Source: JAVBNW01 sp031551255 (GTDB lineage: Bacteria > Bacillota > Clostridia > Christensenellales > UBA1750). Taken from it: a stretch of 22,521 bases of DNA. The translations under genes and the position numbers were made by a program. The stretch lies in NCBI GenBank assembly GCA_031551255.1, contig JAVBNW010000119.1:1-22521 (forward strand), written 5' to 3'. This document shows positions 14,588 through 21,724 of the stretch, piece by piece (positions within the stretch are counted from its first letter, which is position 1; every line of letters starts with the position of its first letter). Below the pieces are notes generated by a model, which was not told the origin of the DNA, ran no database searches, and worked only from the letters and a program-made list of their open reading frames with translations.

Positions 14588-15888
14588 GCGATTTCACCCA
14601 GGAATAGAGGGGGAGGCTCTACCGCGTGCGGGCTGATTTTTATGGCGGAGAGCAGCATTGCGCCCGCAGCGTTGGCGCTTTGCCGGTTCTTAGCGTGCAG
14701 CACGGCGATAACGTCGCCTTTTTTCACCGCGTCCCCAATGCGAACGTTCATGATCAGGCCCACGGCGGGATCGATCGCATCTTCTTTGCGCGCGCGGCCC
14801 GCGCCGAGCGATTGGGCGGCCAAGCCGATCTTATCGCAACGCATGGAGGATACATAGCCTGGCACTTCCGCCAGCACGGGCACTTCCATCTGTGCCCTGG
14901 GCAGAAGATCGGGGGCGTCCGCGATGCGGGCGTCCCCGCCCTGCGCCGCGATCAGTTCGCGAAGTTTTTGAAGCCCCGCGCCGCTTGCAAGCGCTTCCTC
15001 GACGAGCATCCGCGCGACCTGGGCGGATTCGGCAACGCCGCCCATATGCGCCATATGCGCGGCCAGCGCGAGCGACACATCCATAAGCGGCCCGCTCGCC
15101 CTGCCGGATAGAACTTCGATCGCTTCGCGCACCTCGAGCGCATTGCCAACATATCGCCCCAACGGCTGGCTCATGTCGGTGACGACGGCGAGAATGCGCC
15201 TACCCGCGTGCTTGCCGATGGCAACCATCGCGCGGGCGAGGGCCAGCGCGTCTTCCGGAGCCGCCATCAGCGCGCCGGAGCCGCATTTTACATCCAGTAC
15301 AATCGCATCCGCTCCTGCGGCGATTTTCTTGGAAAGGATGCTCGAGGCGATCAACGGCAGGCTATCGACTGTGGCGGTGACATCCCGAAGGGCGTAGAGC
15401 TTTTTATCCGCGGGCGCGAGTTCGCCGGTTTGCCCCACGAGCGCGCAGCCGATGCGGTTGACCTGCCAGGTCAGCTCTTCGATCGAAAAATCCGTGCGCA
15501 TGCCGGGAATGGACCATAGCTTATCCAGCGTGCCGCCAGTGTGGCCGAGCGACCGGCCCGACATTTTGGCGACCTTGACCCCGCATGCGGCGGCGAGCGG
15601 CACGGCGATGAGCGTGGTGGTATCGGCGACGCCCCCGGTGGAATGCTTATCCACCTTGACGCCCGGGATCTTGGAAAGATCCGCCATCTGCCCGGACGCA
15701 GCCATACAAAGCGCAAGATCCGCCGTTTCGCGCGCATCCATGCCGCGTATGCGGATGGCCATCAGCATCGCCGCGGCCTGCTCGTCGGAAATGCTTGCGT
15801 CGCCTATGCCATGGATGAATGCGCAAATATCTTCTTGGGACAGGGCAAGTCCATCCCGCTTTTTCGCCAAGAGATCTACAGTGCGCAA
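14584..15888 (-). CDS. pdp: Pyrimidine-nucleoside phosphorylase
   Basis: This cytosolic salvage enzyme splits uridine, thymidine or deoxyuridine with phosphate into base and (deoxy)ribose-1-phosphate. It has 434 residues, the usual length: an N-terminal helical domain (MRTVDLLAKKRDG), the phosphate/nucleoside-binding sequence DKHSTGGVADTTT (80-92), the family signature SGRSLGHTGGTLDKLWSIPG (110-129), and a C-terminal domain ending with an Ala-rich stretch. The start is set at TTG 15888 because AAGGAGG lies seven bases upstream and the protein then begins like its family; ATG 15894 would leave one base after the SD. The signature has Trp125 where relatives usually have Glu, a small oddity. It overlaps or abuts the glycosylase gene upstream and the lipoprotein gene downstream. 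Confidence 0.94.
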   Translation of the reverse strand: MRTVDLLAKKRDGLALSQEDICAFIHGIGDASISDEQAAAMLMAIRIRGMDARETADLALCMAASGQMADLSKIPGVKVDKHSTGGVADTTTLIAVPLAAACGVKVAKMSGRSLGHTGGTLDKLWSIPGMRTDFSIEELTWQVNRIGCALVGQTGELAPADKKLYALRDVTATVDSLPLIASSILSKKIAAGADAIVLDVKCGSGALMAAPEDALALARAMVAIGKHAGRRILAVVTDMSQPLGRYVGNALEVREAIEVLSGRASGPLMDVSLALAAHMAHMGGVAESAQVARMLVEEALASGAGLQKLRELIAAQGGDARIADAPDLLPRAQMEVPVLAEVPGYVSSMRCDKIGLAAQSLGAGRARKEDAIDPAVGLIMNVRIGDAVKKGDVIAVLHAKNRQSANAAGAMLLSAIKISPHAVEPPPLFLGEIA

Positions 15889-15890
15889 CG

Positions 15891-16388
15891 TCATGCCTCC
15901 TTAAGAGATTGCTTGAGGGTTTGCCACGCATCGAGCTTTTGCTGAAACGTCAGGCTCGCGGCGGCGGGGCTGGTGGACGGAAGTTTTATACCCTGCAGGC
16001 CGGGAAAGTAACGGCGAAATAGCGTATAGGCCGCCGAACCGTTTAAAAAGACGGCCCGAATATCAGGGCATATCCTAAGCAGCCCTTCGATATCGTTCGG
16101 AACGGGGGAGCGTATGGCGCTATCCAGGCTGCCCTCGCGCTCGCAGCCGGCGAGAACATCCCACAGCGCTATGCGGTGATTCAGCATAAATGCGTAGCGC
16201 GCGGGAAAATCGCCCGGATCTCGCGCGCCCCAAAGCGCGTGCAAAAGCGGCCAAAACGCGTTGCGCTTATGGCCGTAATGGCCGCCCACCGCCAGCGAGG
16301 CCACCGAGGGGGCCGTACCCAGCACGAGCGCGCGGCAAGCGGGCGAATACACCGGGGGGAAGCTTTCGATTACAGCCATGGCAGCCAT
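15891..16388 (-). CDS. DNA-deoxyinosine (hypoxanthine) glycosylase, UDG superfamily
   Basis: This repair enzyme should remove hypoxanthine, produced by adenine deamination, and possibly uracil. It has 165 residues, typical for the compact UDG family-6-like group. Visible motifs are LVLGTAPSVASLAVGGHYGH (21-40, the family's LGTxPSxxS...YGHxRNxFW block, continuing to FWPLL) and the late motif LPSTSPAAASLT (136-147). The usual start falls just before IESFPP; ATG 16388 is used, with ATG 16379 as an alternative, both inside the end of the traX-like gene and with weak SDs, so coupling is likely. It lies between the traX-like gene and pdp. Pairing base repair with nucleoside salvage is sensible but may just reflect co-transcription. 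Confidence 0.9.
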   Translation of the reverse strand: MAAMAVIESFPPVYSPACRALVLGTAPSVASLAVGGHYGHKRNAFWPLLHALWGARDPGDFPARYAFMLNHRIALWDVLAGCEREGSLDSAIRSPVPNDIEGLLRICPDIRAVFLNGSAAYTLFRRYFPGLQGIKLPSTSPAAASLTFQQKLDAWQTLKQSLKEA

Positions 16389-17101
16389 TTCCCGGTGATG
16401 AGCGCGCGCAAAAGGCCAAGCACGAACAGGTGCGCCGGATAATATGCGTAGAAGAAGTACTTCATGTTACGCCCGCGCTCGCCGTTATAGGCGAGAAGCA
16501 GCGGAATGGCGCATAGCGAGCCTACAAAAAAGGCCATTTGCGGCCAATCGGCCCCGCCTACGTCCGCGAAAGCGCCGGCCGCTATGCCCATCCCCATGAA
16601 GATCTCCATCGCGCCGACCATGATGCCGATGGGCAGAATGATGCGCTTTTTTTCGCCCTTGAGAACATACATCGCAAAGATCATCGGCACGCCGATCAGG
16701 CCCCAATCGCACAGCACGGTCGCGATCGTGATGCCCGCAAACGCTAGATAGAACAAGGCCCTATGCCGCATGTTGTCGTAAAGATACAGCACCACGAGCC
16801 CGAGCAAAAGCGTGACCAGCACGTTGAGAGTATACATCGAAAAGGCCCACATAAACGGGAGAAGGGCGACGAGCGCAAATACGAACATGCGCCGCATATA
16901 CCTGCGCACGTTCGAGGTTTTTTTGTAGCCCTCCACCAGCAGATAAGCCATGATGGGGAACGTGAGCCCGCCCGGCAGATACAGCAGTATTTTTGCGGCA
17001 AGCGGCAAAGAACTGCCAAACGCCATGCCGATGTGGTCGAGCGTCATGCCAACAATGGCGATGACCTTGAGCCAGAACGCGTCGATGCCCTGTTTTTTCA
17101 T
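16370..17101 (-). CDS. TraX family membrane protein
   Basis: A 243-residue polytopic membrane protein with about eight hydrophobic helices. The start MKKQGIDAFWLKVIAIVGMT with LDHIG and the stretch YLPGGLTFPIMAYLLVEGY (K-x-I-A-x-x-x-M-x-x-D-H and F-P-I-x-A-Y-x-x-x-E-G) are the hallmarks of TraX, and a Y-Y-P-x-H-L motif (AYYPAHLFVLG) ends the protein. TraX in F plasmids acetylates pilin; chromosomal Firmicute members are of unknown function and likely transfer acyl groups to an envelope component. ATG 17101 is chosen because TAGGAG lies five bases upstream; an in-frame upstream Met at 17134 has no SD. It is the first gene of the minus-strand operon. No clear promoter was found. Confidence 0.92.
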   Translation of the reverse strand: MKKQGIDAFWLKVIAIVGMTLDHIGMAFGSSLPLAAKILLYLPGGLTFPIMAYLLVEGYKKTSNVRRYMRRMFVFALVALLPFMWAFSMYTLNVLVTLLLGLVVLYLYDNMRHRALFYLAFAGITIATVLCDWGLIGVPMIFAMYVLKGEKKRIILPIGIMVGAMEIFMGMGIAAGAFADVGGADWPQMAFFVGSLCAIPLLLAYNGERGRNMKYFFYAYYPAHLFVLGLLRALITGKWLPWL

Positions 17102-17146
17102 CAAAACTCCTATTCGCGGGGCCTTCCCGTACATATTAAAGGTTTA

Positions 17147-17175
17147 CGCAAAAAGTGGCCGCAGCCACTTTTCGC
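17147..17175 (-). terminator. Intrinsic terminator of the cupin-VOC operon
   Basis: On the minus strand a 9-bp stem (AAAAGTGGC and its complement, plus strand 17151-17159 and 17164-17172) with a 4-nt loop ends in TTTTT then GCG. It lies about 15 bases after the VOC stop. The A-run on the other side also permits weak plus-strand activity. Confidence 0.75.
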
Positions 17176-17188
17176 AAAGCAAGGGCCC

Positions 17189-17644
17189 TTAGTCGTTTTC
17201 CAGAAGCTCCACGATGGTCTTGAGCTGATCAACCGTATCGATGTACGCATAGCGCCCGCCGGTGTACTCGCCGTTTTGCATGAGCTTCATGCCCTGCGCA
17301 TCGAGCTTCATCACCTTTTCCTTCATGCCTTCGATACGAAAGGCGATGTGGTGCACGCCCTCGCCCTTTTCATTGAGAACGTCGCGCCATACGCTGGGTT
17401 TGTCGTCAGGCTCGATCAGTTCGATGGAAAGGTTTTCGCCCACCTTAAAAAATGCGAGTTTCGCCTGCGCGGGGCAGGGCTTTTCGTTGTAGGTGCTCAG
17501 CGTCTTGTCGATCGTATCCGTGAGCGACCACTTAGGGGTCTCCACGCCCAGGAATTCGGCGAACGCCTTGGATGTTTTTTCGATGTCGTTGACGACAAAG
17601 CCGATCTGCGTGACGACCTGGGTACCGAGGATGCCTTTGCCCAT
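17189..17644 (-). CDS. VOC (glyoxalase-like) family protein
   Basis: A 151-residue metalloprotein of the vicinal oxygen chelate superfamily, related to methylmalonyl-CoA epimerase and glyoxalase I. The two beta-alpha-beta-beta-beta halves are visible: TQIGFVVNDIEKTSKAFAEF (12-31) and GVHHIAFRIEGMKEKVMKLD (96-115). Candidate metal ligands are Q13, E75 (SIELIEP), H98 or H99 and E146. ATG 17644 is chosen with AGGAGGG five bases upstream; an in-frame upstream extension reads through the preceding gap and is not credible. It follows the AllA-like gene by 28 bp and is the last gene before a terminator. A role as epimerase or lyase in the same sugar or ureide pathway as its neighbour is inference. 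Confidence 0.9.
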   Translation of the reverse strand: MGKGILGTQVVTQIGFVVNDIEKTSKAFAEFLGVETPKWSLTDTIDKTLSTYNEKPCPAQAKLAFFKVGENLSIELIEPDDKPSVWRDVLNEKGEGVHHIAFRIEGMKEKVMKLDAQGMKLMQNGEYTGGRYAYIDTVDQLKTIVELLEND

Positions 17645-17672
17645 GGTAACCCTCCTATTATTTTTACGTCGT

Positions 17673-18158
17673 TTAGAAGGAAAATACCTGATCTTCATCG
17701 TGGCGCACGACGATGCAGTCGTTCGCATAAGTTCGCACCGGCAGAACAATGATTACGTTGACGGGCTTGTCCGCGCCCGCAAACGGGCCCATGTGGTATA
17801 CGCCGGGGTTGAGCGTAACCATCGTGCCGTAGGGTACGCGAAAAACCGCCATGGTATCGGCGTTGGGCTTGGGGCCGGGCTTGCCTACGTGGATATAGCA
17901 ATCCCCATCCAGCGGGCAAATGCCTTCGGCGGTGTAGCTATGGTATTCGCTCACCTCGACCTTTTGCTCGCGGGGCGACACGCGGCAAATGGAGAAGGAT
18001 GCGACGGTAAAGCGCGCAAGGTCGAGTTTGAGCATGTCCGGCGTAAAGCTCACGGGCCGGGCCGGATCGAACTCGGAATCGGGCCGGATCAGCTTGACGT
18101 AGTCTCCATAAGGCCCAAAGGCCTCTCGGGAAAGTTCCTGCACGGGGATTTTTTTCAT
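17673..18158 (-). CDS. Ureidoglycolate lyase-like cupin (AllA fold)
   Basis: A 161-residue single-domain cupin. The N-terminus KKIPVQELSREAFGPYGDYV and the middle EVSEYHSYTAEGICPLDGDC (69-88) and VPYGTMVTLNPGVYHMGPFA (108-127) follow the AllA pattern (E-x-H-...-F-x-P-L and P-G-x-W-H-x-P). AllA enzymes cut ureidoglycolate to glyoxylate and urea, but many Firmicute paralogues lie beside sugar genes and their substrate is unknown. No other allantoin gene is present. The ATG has AAGGAGG nine bases upstream. The gene follows a strong promoter (18187-18215) and is followed by the VOC gene; the pair ends with a terminator, a clean two-gene operon. Function assignment is at family level only. Confidence 0.8.
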   Translation of the reverse strand: MKKIPVQELSREAFGPYGDYVKLIRPDSEFDPARPVSFTPDMLKLDLARFTVASFSICRVSPREQKVEVSEYHSYTAEGICPLDGDCYIHVGKPGPKPNADTMAVFRVPYGTMVTLNPGVYHMGPFAGADKPVNVIIVLPVRTYANDCIVVRHDEDQVFSF

Positions 18159-18186
18159 AACGGCGCCTCCTTGAATCTTTTTCTAT

Positions 18187-18215
18187 ATTATACATAATTC
18201 GCCCGCTATCGTACA
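18187..18215 (-). promoter_or_regulatory. Promoter of the AllA-like/VOC operon
   Basis: Read on the minus strand, TGTACG (18210-18215), a 17-bp spacer and a consensus TATAAT (18187-18192) are about 29 bases before the ATG at 18158. It is the best -10 in the window. No operator repeat was found next to it. Confidence 0.65.
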
Positions 18216-18329
18216 TAGCTAAGCCTCTGCAAAGCGAATGTGCCGCGAAACCTTTCTATGGCTTACATAGGGGGCAAGCATAGGGTTGGCCGTCGTTTTG
18301 CACATCGGCCGCGACCTTCGCGTTGGGCC
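18216..18329. other. Middle of the divergent intergenic region
   Basis: The gene-free stretch 18159-18482 has a minus-strand promoter at its left and a plus-strand promoter at its right. The middle part shows no ORF with an SD and no large inverted repeat that I could find. After the plus promoter the ~115-nt leader contains hairpins ACTTTG/CAAAGT and CGGG/CCCG, and CCACC (about 18464-18468) can pair with GGTGG (18476-18480) around the SD GAGGAG. Confidence 0.3.
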
Positions 18330-18357
18330 TTGTTTTCTCCTGTGCGTGTGTTACACT
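18330..18357 (+). promoter_or_regulatory. Extended -10 promoter of the ApbE-like gene
   Basis: TTGTTT (18330-18335), a 16-bp spacer and TACACT (18352-18357), with TG at 18349-18350 one base before the -10. It is about 125 bases before the TTG start and gives a long leader. Confidence 0.6.
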
Positions 18358-18482
18358 GTATGGGAGTTTTTTTGCATGCGATCGTCGCTAAAACTTTGCT
18401 CGGCCCAAAGTGAGCGCGGATAACGGGCTGCCCGCATGTGGCGGTTTAGGGTTTCGCGAACTATCCACCGAGGAGGGTGGTT

Positions 18483-19517
18483 TTGCTGAACAGGCGTCTT
18501 GTAGTCCTTATCGCCGCCGCACTTTTCGTCATTTTCGCGGCAGGCTTTTCTCTCTTGCTGTATCAGCGCCTCTATCCGCCGTATGAGGGCATCGCCTCGG
18601 GCTATACCGACGGCGGCACTTCTTACTATTTTAGAGCATTTGGCAAGGATGCGCAAAATGCGCTCGACGCCGCGAGTGAACGCGTGCAAAGCATCGAAAA
18701 CATCGTGCAGGGGCAGCCGGGTTCGGATGTAGCCAACCTTAACGAAATGGCCGGCCAGCTCATCGATGTCGACCCTGCGACGATTTACCTTTTGCATATG
18801 GGCCTTACCTACAATGGAAAGACGCTTGGGCGCTTTTCCATCTGCGATGTCAATGCGCGCAGAGCATACGGTATGCTCGGCGGAGCTCCCGATCAGGCAA
18901 AAATTTCGAATCTCGTCGGAGATCCGGGCATGGAAGGCTTGAGCATCCACTATGCGGATCTTCAGGCGGGCATTTCCGAAGGCACGGAGCTTTCTTTGGA
19001 TTCCATGCTTTCCGCGTATCAGCTCGACCAGGCTGCCTCCATCGTAAAGGACTACGGCGTGCAAAGCGCCTACTTTACGATCGGCAGCGAGGCCGTTGCG
19101 ATCGGCGCACAGCCCGGCGGCTCGTGGTGGACGTTTCAGGTGCCGCATCCTACGTATAAAACCGGTGGGACGTTGGGGGTTTTACTTCTTAAAGACCAGG
19201 CGGTCGCGACGATCGGCGCGTTCCAAGGCACGATTGAACTCGAGGGCGAAACGCTGCCTGCCGTCATCGATGCAACCGCTATGCAGCCTGTTAAGGGAAA
19301 AGTAAAGGCGGTTACCGTCGTCGCAAAAAATACAGTGGAGGCGACGGCTTTTGCGCGCGCGCTGATGGGCATGGGGCTTCAAGAGAGTGAAGCGCTGCTC
19401 AATGCGCTATCCGGCGCCGGAGCCGTCATCGTTTTTGACGACAATACCGTCTACGTTACGCGAAGCTTGGCGGAGCAGTTTTCGCTCCGCTCCGAAGAGT
19501 TTTCGCTTGCGAATTAG
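18483..19517 (+). CDS. ApbE-like membrane-anchored protein, catalytically degenerate
   Basis: A 344-residue protein with one N-terminal transmembrane anchor (about 6-27) and no lipobox. The rest follows ApbE flavin transferases segment by segment: SDVANLN (81-87), GRFSICDVNARRAYG (116-130, family GxFDxTxxPL), ELSLDSMLSAYQLDQAASIV (169-188, family LDLGGIAKGYAVD), SWWTFQVPHP (214-223) and VIDATAMQPVKGKVKAVTVV (261-280, family HIIDPxTGxPv...). Key residues are gone: no GG in the LGG motif, His of HIIDP is Val, and the metal-binding Asp and Thr of the xDALxT motif are Thr288 and Arg292. It probably binds but does not transfer FMN. TTG 18483 is used: SD AGGAGGG ends five bases upstream. The gene is followed by FkbM after 44 bp. 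Confidence 0.68.
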   Translation: MLNRRLVVLIAAALFVIFAAGFSLLLYQRLYPPYEGIASGYTDGGTSYYFRAFGKDAQNALDAASERVQSIENIVQGQPGSDVANLNEMAGQLIDVDPATIYLLHMGLTYNGKTLGRFSICDVNARRAYGMLGGAPDQAKISNLVGDPGMEGLSIHYADLQAGISEGTELSLDSMLSAYQLDQAASIVKDYGVQSAYFTIGSEAVAIGAQPGGSWWTFQVPHPTYKTGGTLGVLLLKDQAVATIGAFQGTIELEGETLPAVIDATAMQPVKGKVKAVTVVAKNTVEATAFARALMGMGLQESEALLNALSGAGAVIVFDDNTVYVTRSLAEQFSLRSEEFSLAN

Positions 19518-19561
19518 TGCCCTGTGGGCAAATGGCATAGATAAACTTAAGGAGGCGCGCC

Positions 19562-20752
19562 ATGAATATCATCGACAATATGATGGAGCACTACGAAATG
19601 ACGCGGGCAAGCGCGGATTTATTTATCCGCGCAAAATACGGATTTGATTGGAAAATAGAAGACGGCATTATTTTTTATCAATCGCGTGAGTATGCCTATA
19701 TGATGACGCTTATGCTTAGAGAGACCCTGGGCGATATTCCCATTTGCGCTTGCGACGACGATATCCGCGTCCTGTCGGGTGCTTTTTACGGTTTAAAGGT
19801 CGAAACGCTGGAAAGCGCCGTCGAAAAATTCCCCGCCGGCATCATTGTGCTTTCCGGGGATTTATACGGCGCCATGCCCGCTATGCACGAAGTCGCCAGG
19901 CGCGTGCCCCCTCATATGGGCGCGCGCATCATTACCCATCGCCAGCTGGGCGATTTTTTGCCCGTTGGAGACCGGCAAAGCAAGCTATACGATGCCTACC
20001 GAAAGAGCAGCCTGCCTGCGTCCGCGCGCAATCAGGCGCGGATCAAAAATGCGTACGCATTGTTTCAGGATAATCTGTCGCAAACGACATATTTGTCGGT
20101 CCTCAAAAGATACCTGTTCAGTTCCGATGCGATGATTCCGGTGGTTAACGGTCAAAGTCAGTATTTTGAAAGAGGGATATACGCGCATCTGAAGGATGAA
20201 GTCGTGGTGGATTGCGGCGGCTTTATCGGCGATACGCTGGCAGAGTATTTGGGGCTAAAGCAATATAAGCACTTCAAGCAGTATACGATTTTCGAACCGG
20301 ATAAAGGCAATGTAGGCACGATTCAAAACTATGTCGCCTCGCTGAGCCCCCAAGTGCGCGAGCGCATCGAAGTAAGGCCCCAGGCGGTCGGCAATGAAAA
20401 TAAAGTCTCTCACTTTTCGGCCAAGAGCGATGCTACATCCTTAATTTCGAACGAGGGAACGGAAACCGTCGAGTGCGTCGCGCTTGATTCGGCGCTTGAG
20501 CATATGGAGCCCACGATGATTAAGATGGACGTCGAGGGTTATGAGGCGTTTGCGCTCTATGGCGCGAAGGAAACCATCGCCCGCTCGCGCCCCGTTTTGA
20601 TCATTTGCGTCTATCATCACAATTACGATCTTTGGGAAATTCCGCTTTTGCTCAAGAAGTTGGCCCCGGATTATCATTTCTTTTTGCGGGCGTATGACGA
20701 GCACTACGATTACATCTGCTATGCCGTACCGCCCGAGAGACTTGCCCTGTAA
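19562..20752 (+). CDS. FkbM family SAM-dependent methyltransferase
   Basis: A 396-residue cytosolic enzyme. Residues 1-200 are a variable helical/substrate domain with no recognised motif (contains FIRAKYGFDWKIEDGIIFYQ). Residues 212-370 are the Rossmann methyltransferase domain: motif I VVDCGGFIGDTLAEYL (215-230), an acidic residue after strand 2 in IFEPDKGN (243-250), and the FkbM block IKMDVEGYEAFALYGA (320-335). FkbM enzymes make O-methyl groups on sugars or secondary metabolites, often in surface polysaccharide pathways; the acceptor here is unknown. AAGGAGG precedes the ATG by six bases. It lies 44 bp after the ApbE-like gene and 70 bp before the mutarotase-fold gene, on the same strand, so one transcript is possible. 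Confidence 0.9.
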   Translation: MNIIDNMMEHYEMTRASADLFIRAKYGFDWKIEDGIIFYQSREYAYMMTLMLRETLGDIPICACDDDIRVLSGAFYGLKVETLESAVEKFPAGIIVLSGDLYGAMPAMHEVARRVPPHMGARIITHRQLGDFLPVGDRQSKLYDAYRKSSLPASARNQARIKNAYALFQDNLSQTTYLSVLKRYLFSSDAMIPVVNGQSQYFERGIYAHLKDEVVVDCGGFIGDTLAEYLGLKQYKHFKQYTIFEPDKGNVGTIQNYVASLSPQVRERIEVRPQAVGNENKVSHFSAKSDATSLISNEGTETVECVALDSALEHMEPTMIKMDVEGYEAFALYGAKETIARSRPVLIICVYHHNYDLWEIPLLLKKLAPDYHFFLRAYDEHYDYICYAVPPERLAL

Positions 20753-20822
20753 GGGGAGTGCCGCATTGCGCTTCATGGCGGCCGGGTTTACGGTCGCATC
20801 GATAGGATTGAGGAGGGGTTTT

Positions 20823-21689
20823 ATGTACATCCGTTCCGACCGGCTCATCGTCGCCCTGGACATTCCCAACATGGGTTGGGCATCGTACAACCGCTTCGAT
20901 AGGACCGGTGCGGTTGCATCCGTCGTGCTGGACGGAAAGCACACGTTTGCCGCGCCCGAGTCGTTGTCCAGCGAAATTTTTACCACCGGCGGCCTTGGGC
21001 TCATGTCCGAATTCGTGTGGGAAGAAGCGGTTGCCGCGGCGAAGGTGGGCGAGCGCTTCCATAAAATCGGCGTAGGCATGCTCACCCGGGCCGAAGAGGA
21101 AGTCAACATCAGATCCGCGCACTTTTTTCCGTGCGAGGCCTATAAGGCGACTTGCGATCAGGATGGCCCGCAAGCGGCGGTGTTTACATCCAAAGCGCCG
21201 ATGCTCGGCGGCTGGGAATTTTTGCTTACGCGTCGCGCAAGGGTGGAGGGCAACGTGCTTTCGATAGAATCGACGCTTGCAAACCTGGGGGACAAGCCGA
21301 TGAACCTGATGGAGTTTAACCATAATTTCGTCAACATCGACGATCTGCCCGCGGGGCCGGATTACACGATCGAGCTTTCCTATCCCCTCGCTCTTGACAA
21401 GGAGCCCGCCGGGGTCATCCGACAAAATGGCAACTTATACACGTTTACGGATATTCCGGAAAGGCCGTTTTTCATAGCGACGAACGGCGTGGGCGATGCG
21501 GCCTGCTACGGCTGGAAGATGAAAAACGCGAAGTCGCCCGCCACCATCGCCGAGCAAGTTTCCAAAAGGCCGTGCCGTACGCAGATATGGGGCCTTGCGC
21601 ATGTGCTCTCGCCGGAGGTGTTTTTGCCGCTTTCCATCGAGCCGGGCAACAGCGAAACCTGGACGCGACGCTGGACGTTTGACTGCTGA
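20823..21689 (+). CDS. Galactose-mutarotase-fold protein, probable sugar binding
   Basis: A 288-residue beta-rich protein that fits the aldose 1-epimerase-like superfamily: an N-terminal SYNRFDRTGAVASVVLDGKH (21-40), then GGLGLMSEFVWEE, KIGVGMLTR (repeated hallmark of this uncharacterised group) and, in the middle, MEFNHNFVNIDDL with His and Asn where mutarotases keep a substrate-binding His. The usual catalytic Glu near the C-terminus is not clear. Start at ATG 20823, four bases after AGGAGGGG; the longer frame from 20694 overlaps the FkbM gene end and has no SD. It is 35 bp before the acetyl esterase gene, so both probably act on sugars released from acetylated polysaccharide. Cytosolic, no signal peptide. 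Confidence 0.75.
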   Translation: MYIRSDRLIVALDIPNMGWASYNRFDRTGAVASVVLDGKHTFAAPESLSSEIFTTGGLGLMSEFVWEEAVAAAKVGERFHKIGVGMLTRAEEEVNIRSAHFFPCEAYKATCDQDGPQAAVFTSKAPMLGGWEFLLTRRARVEGNVLSIESTLANLGDKPMNLMEFNHNFVNIDDLPAGPDYTIELSYPLALDKEPAGVIRQNGNLYTFTDIPERPFFIATNGVGDAACYGWKMKNAKSPATIAEQVSKRPCRTQIWGLAHVLSPEVFLPLSIEPGNSETWTRRWTFDC

Positions 21690-21724
21690 CCCGCGCGCAG
21701 ACGATAAAACAGGAGGGATCTTCC

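Noticed and set aside
16763..17752. 329-aa plus-strand frame opposite the traX-like and VOC genes
   Set aside because: It spans two real genes and a terminator on the other strand and shows no domain.
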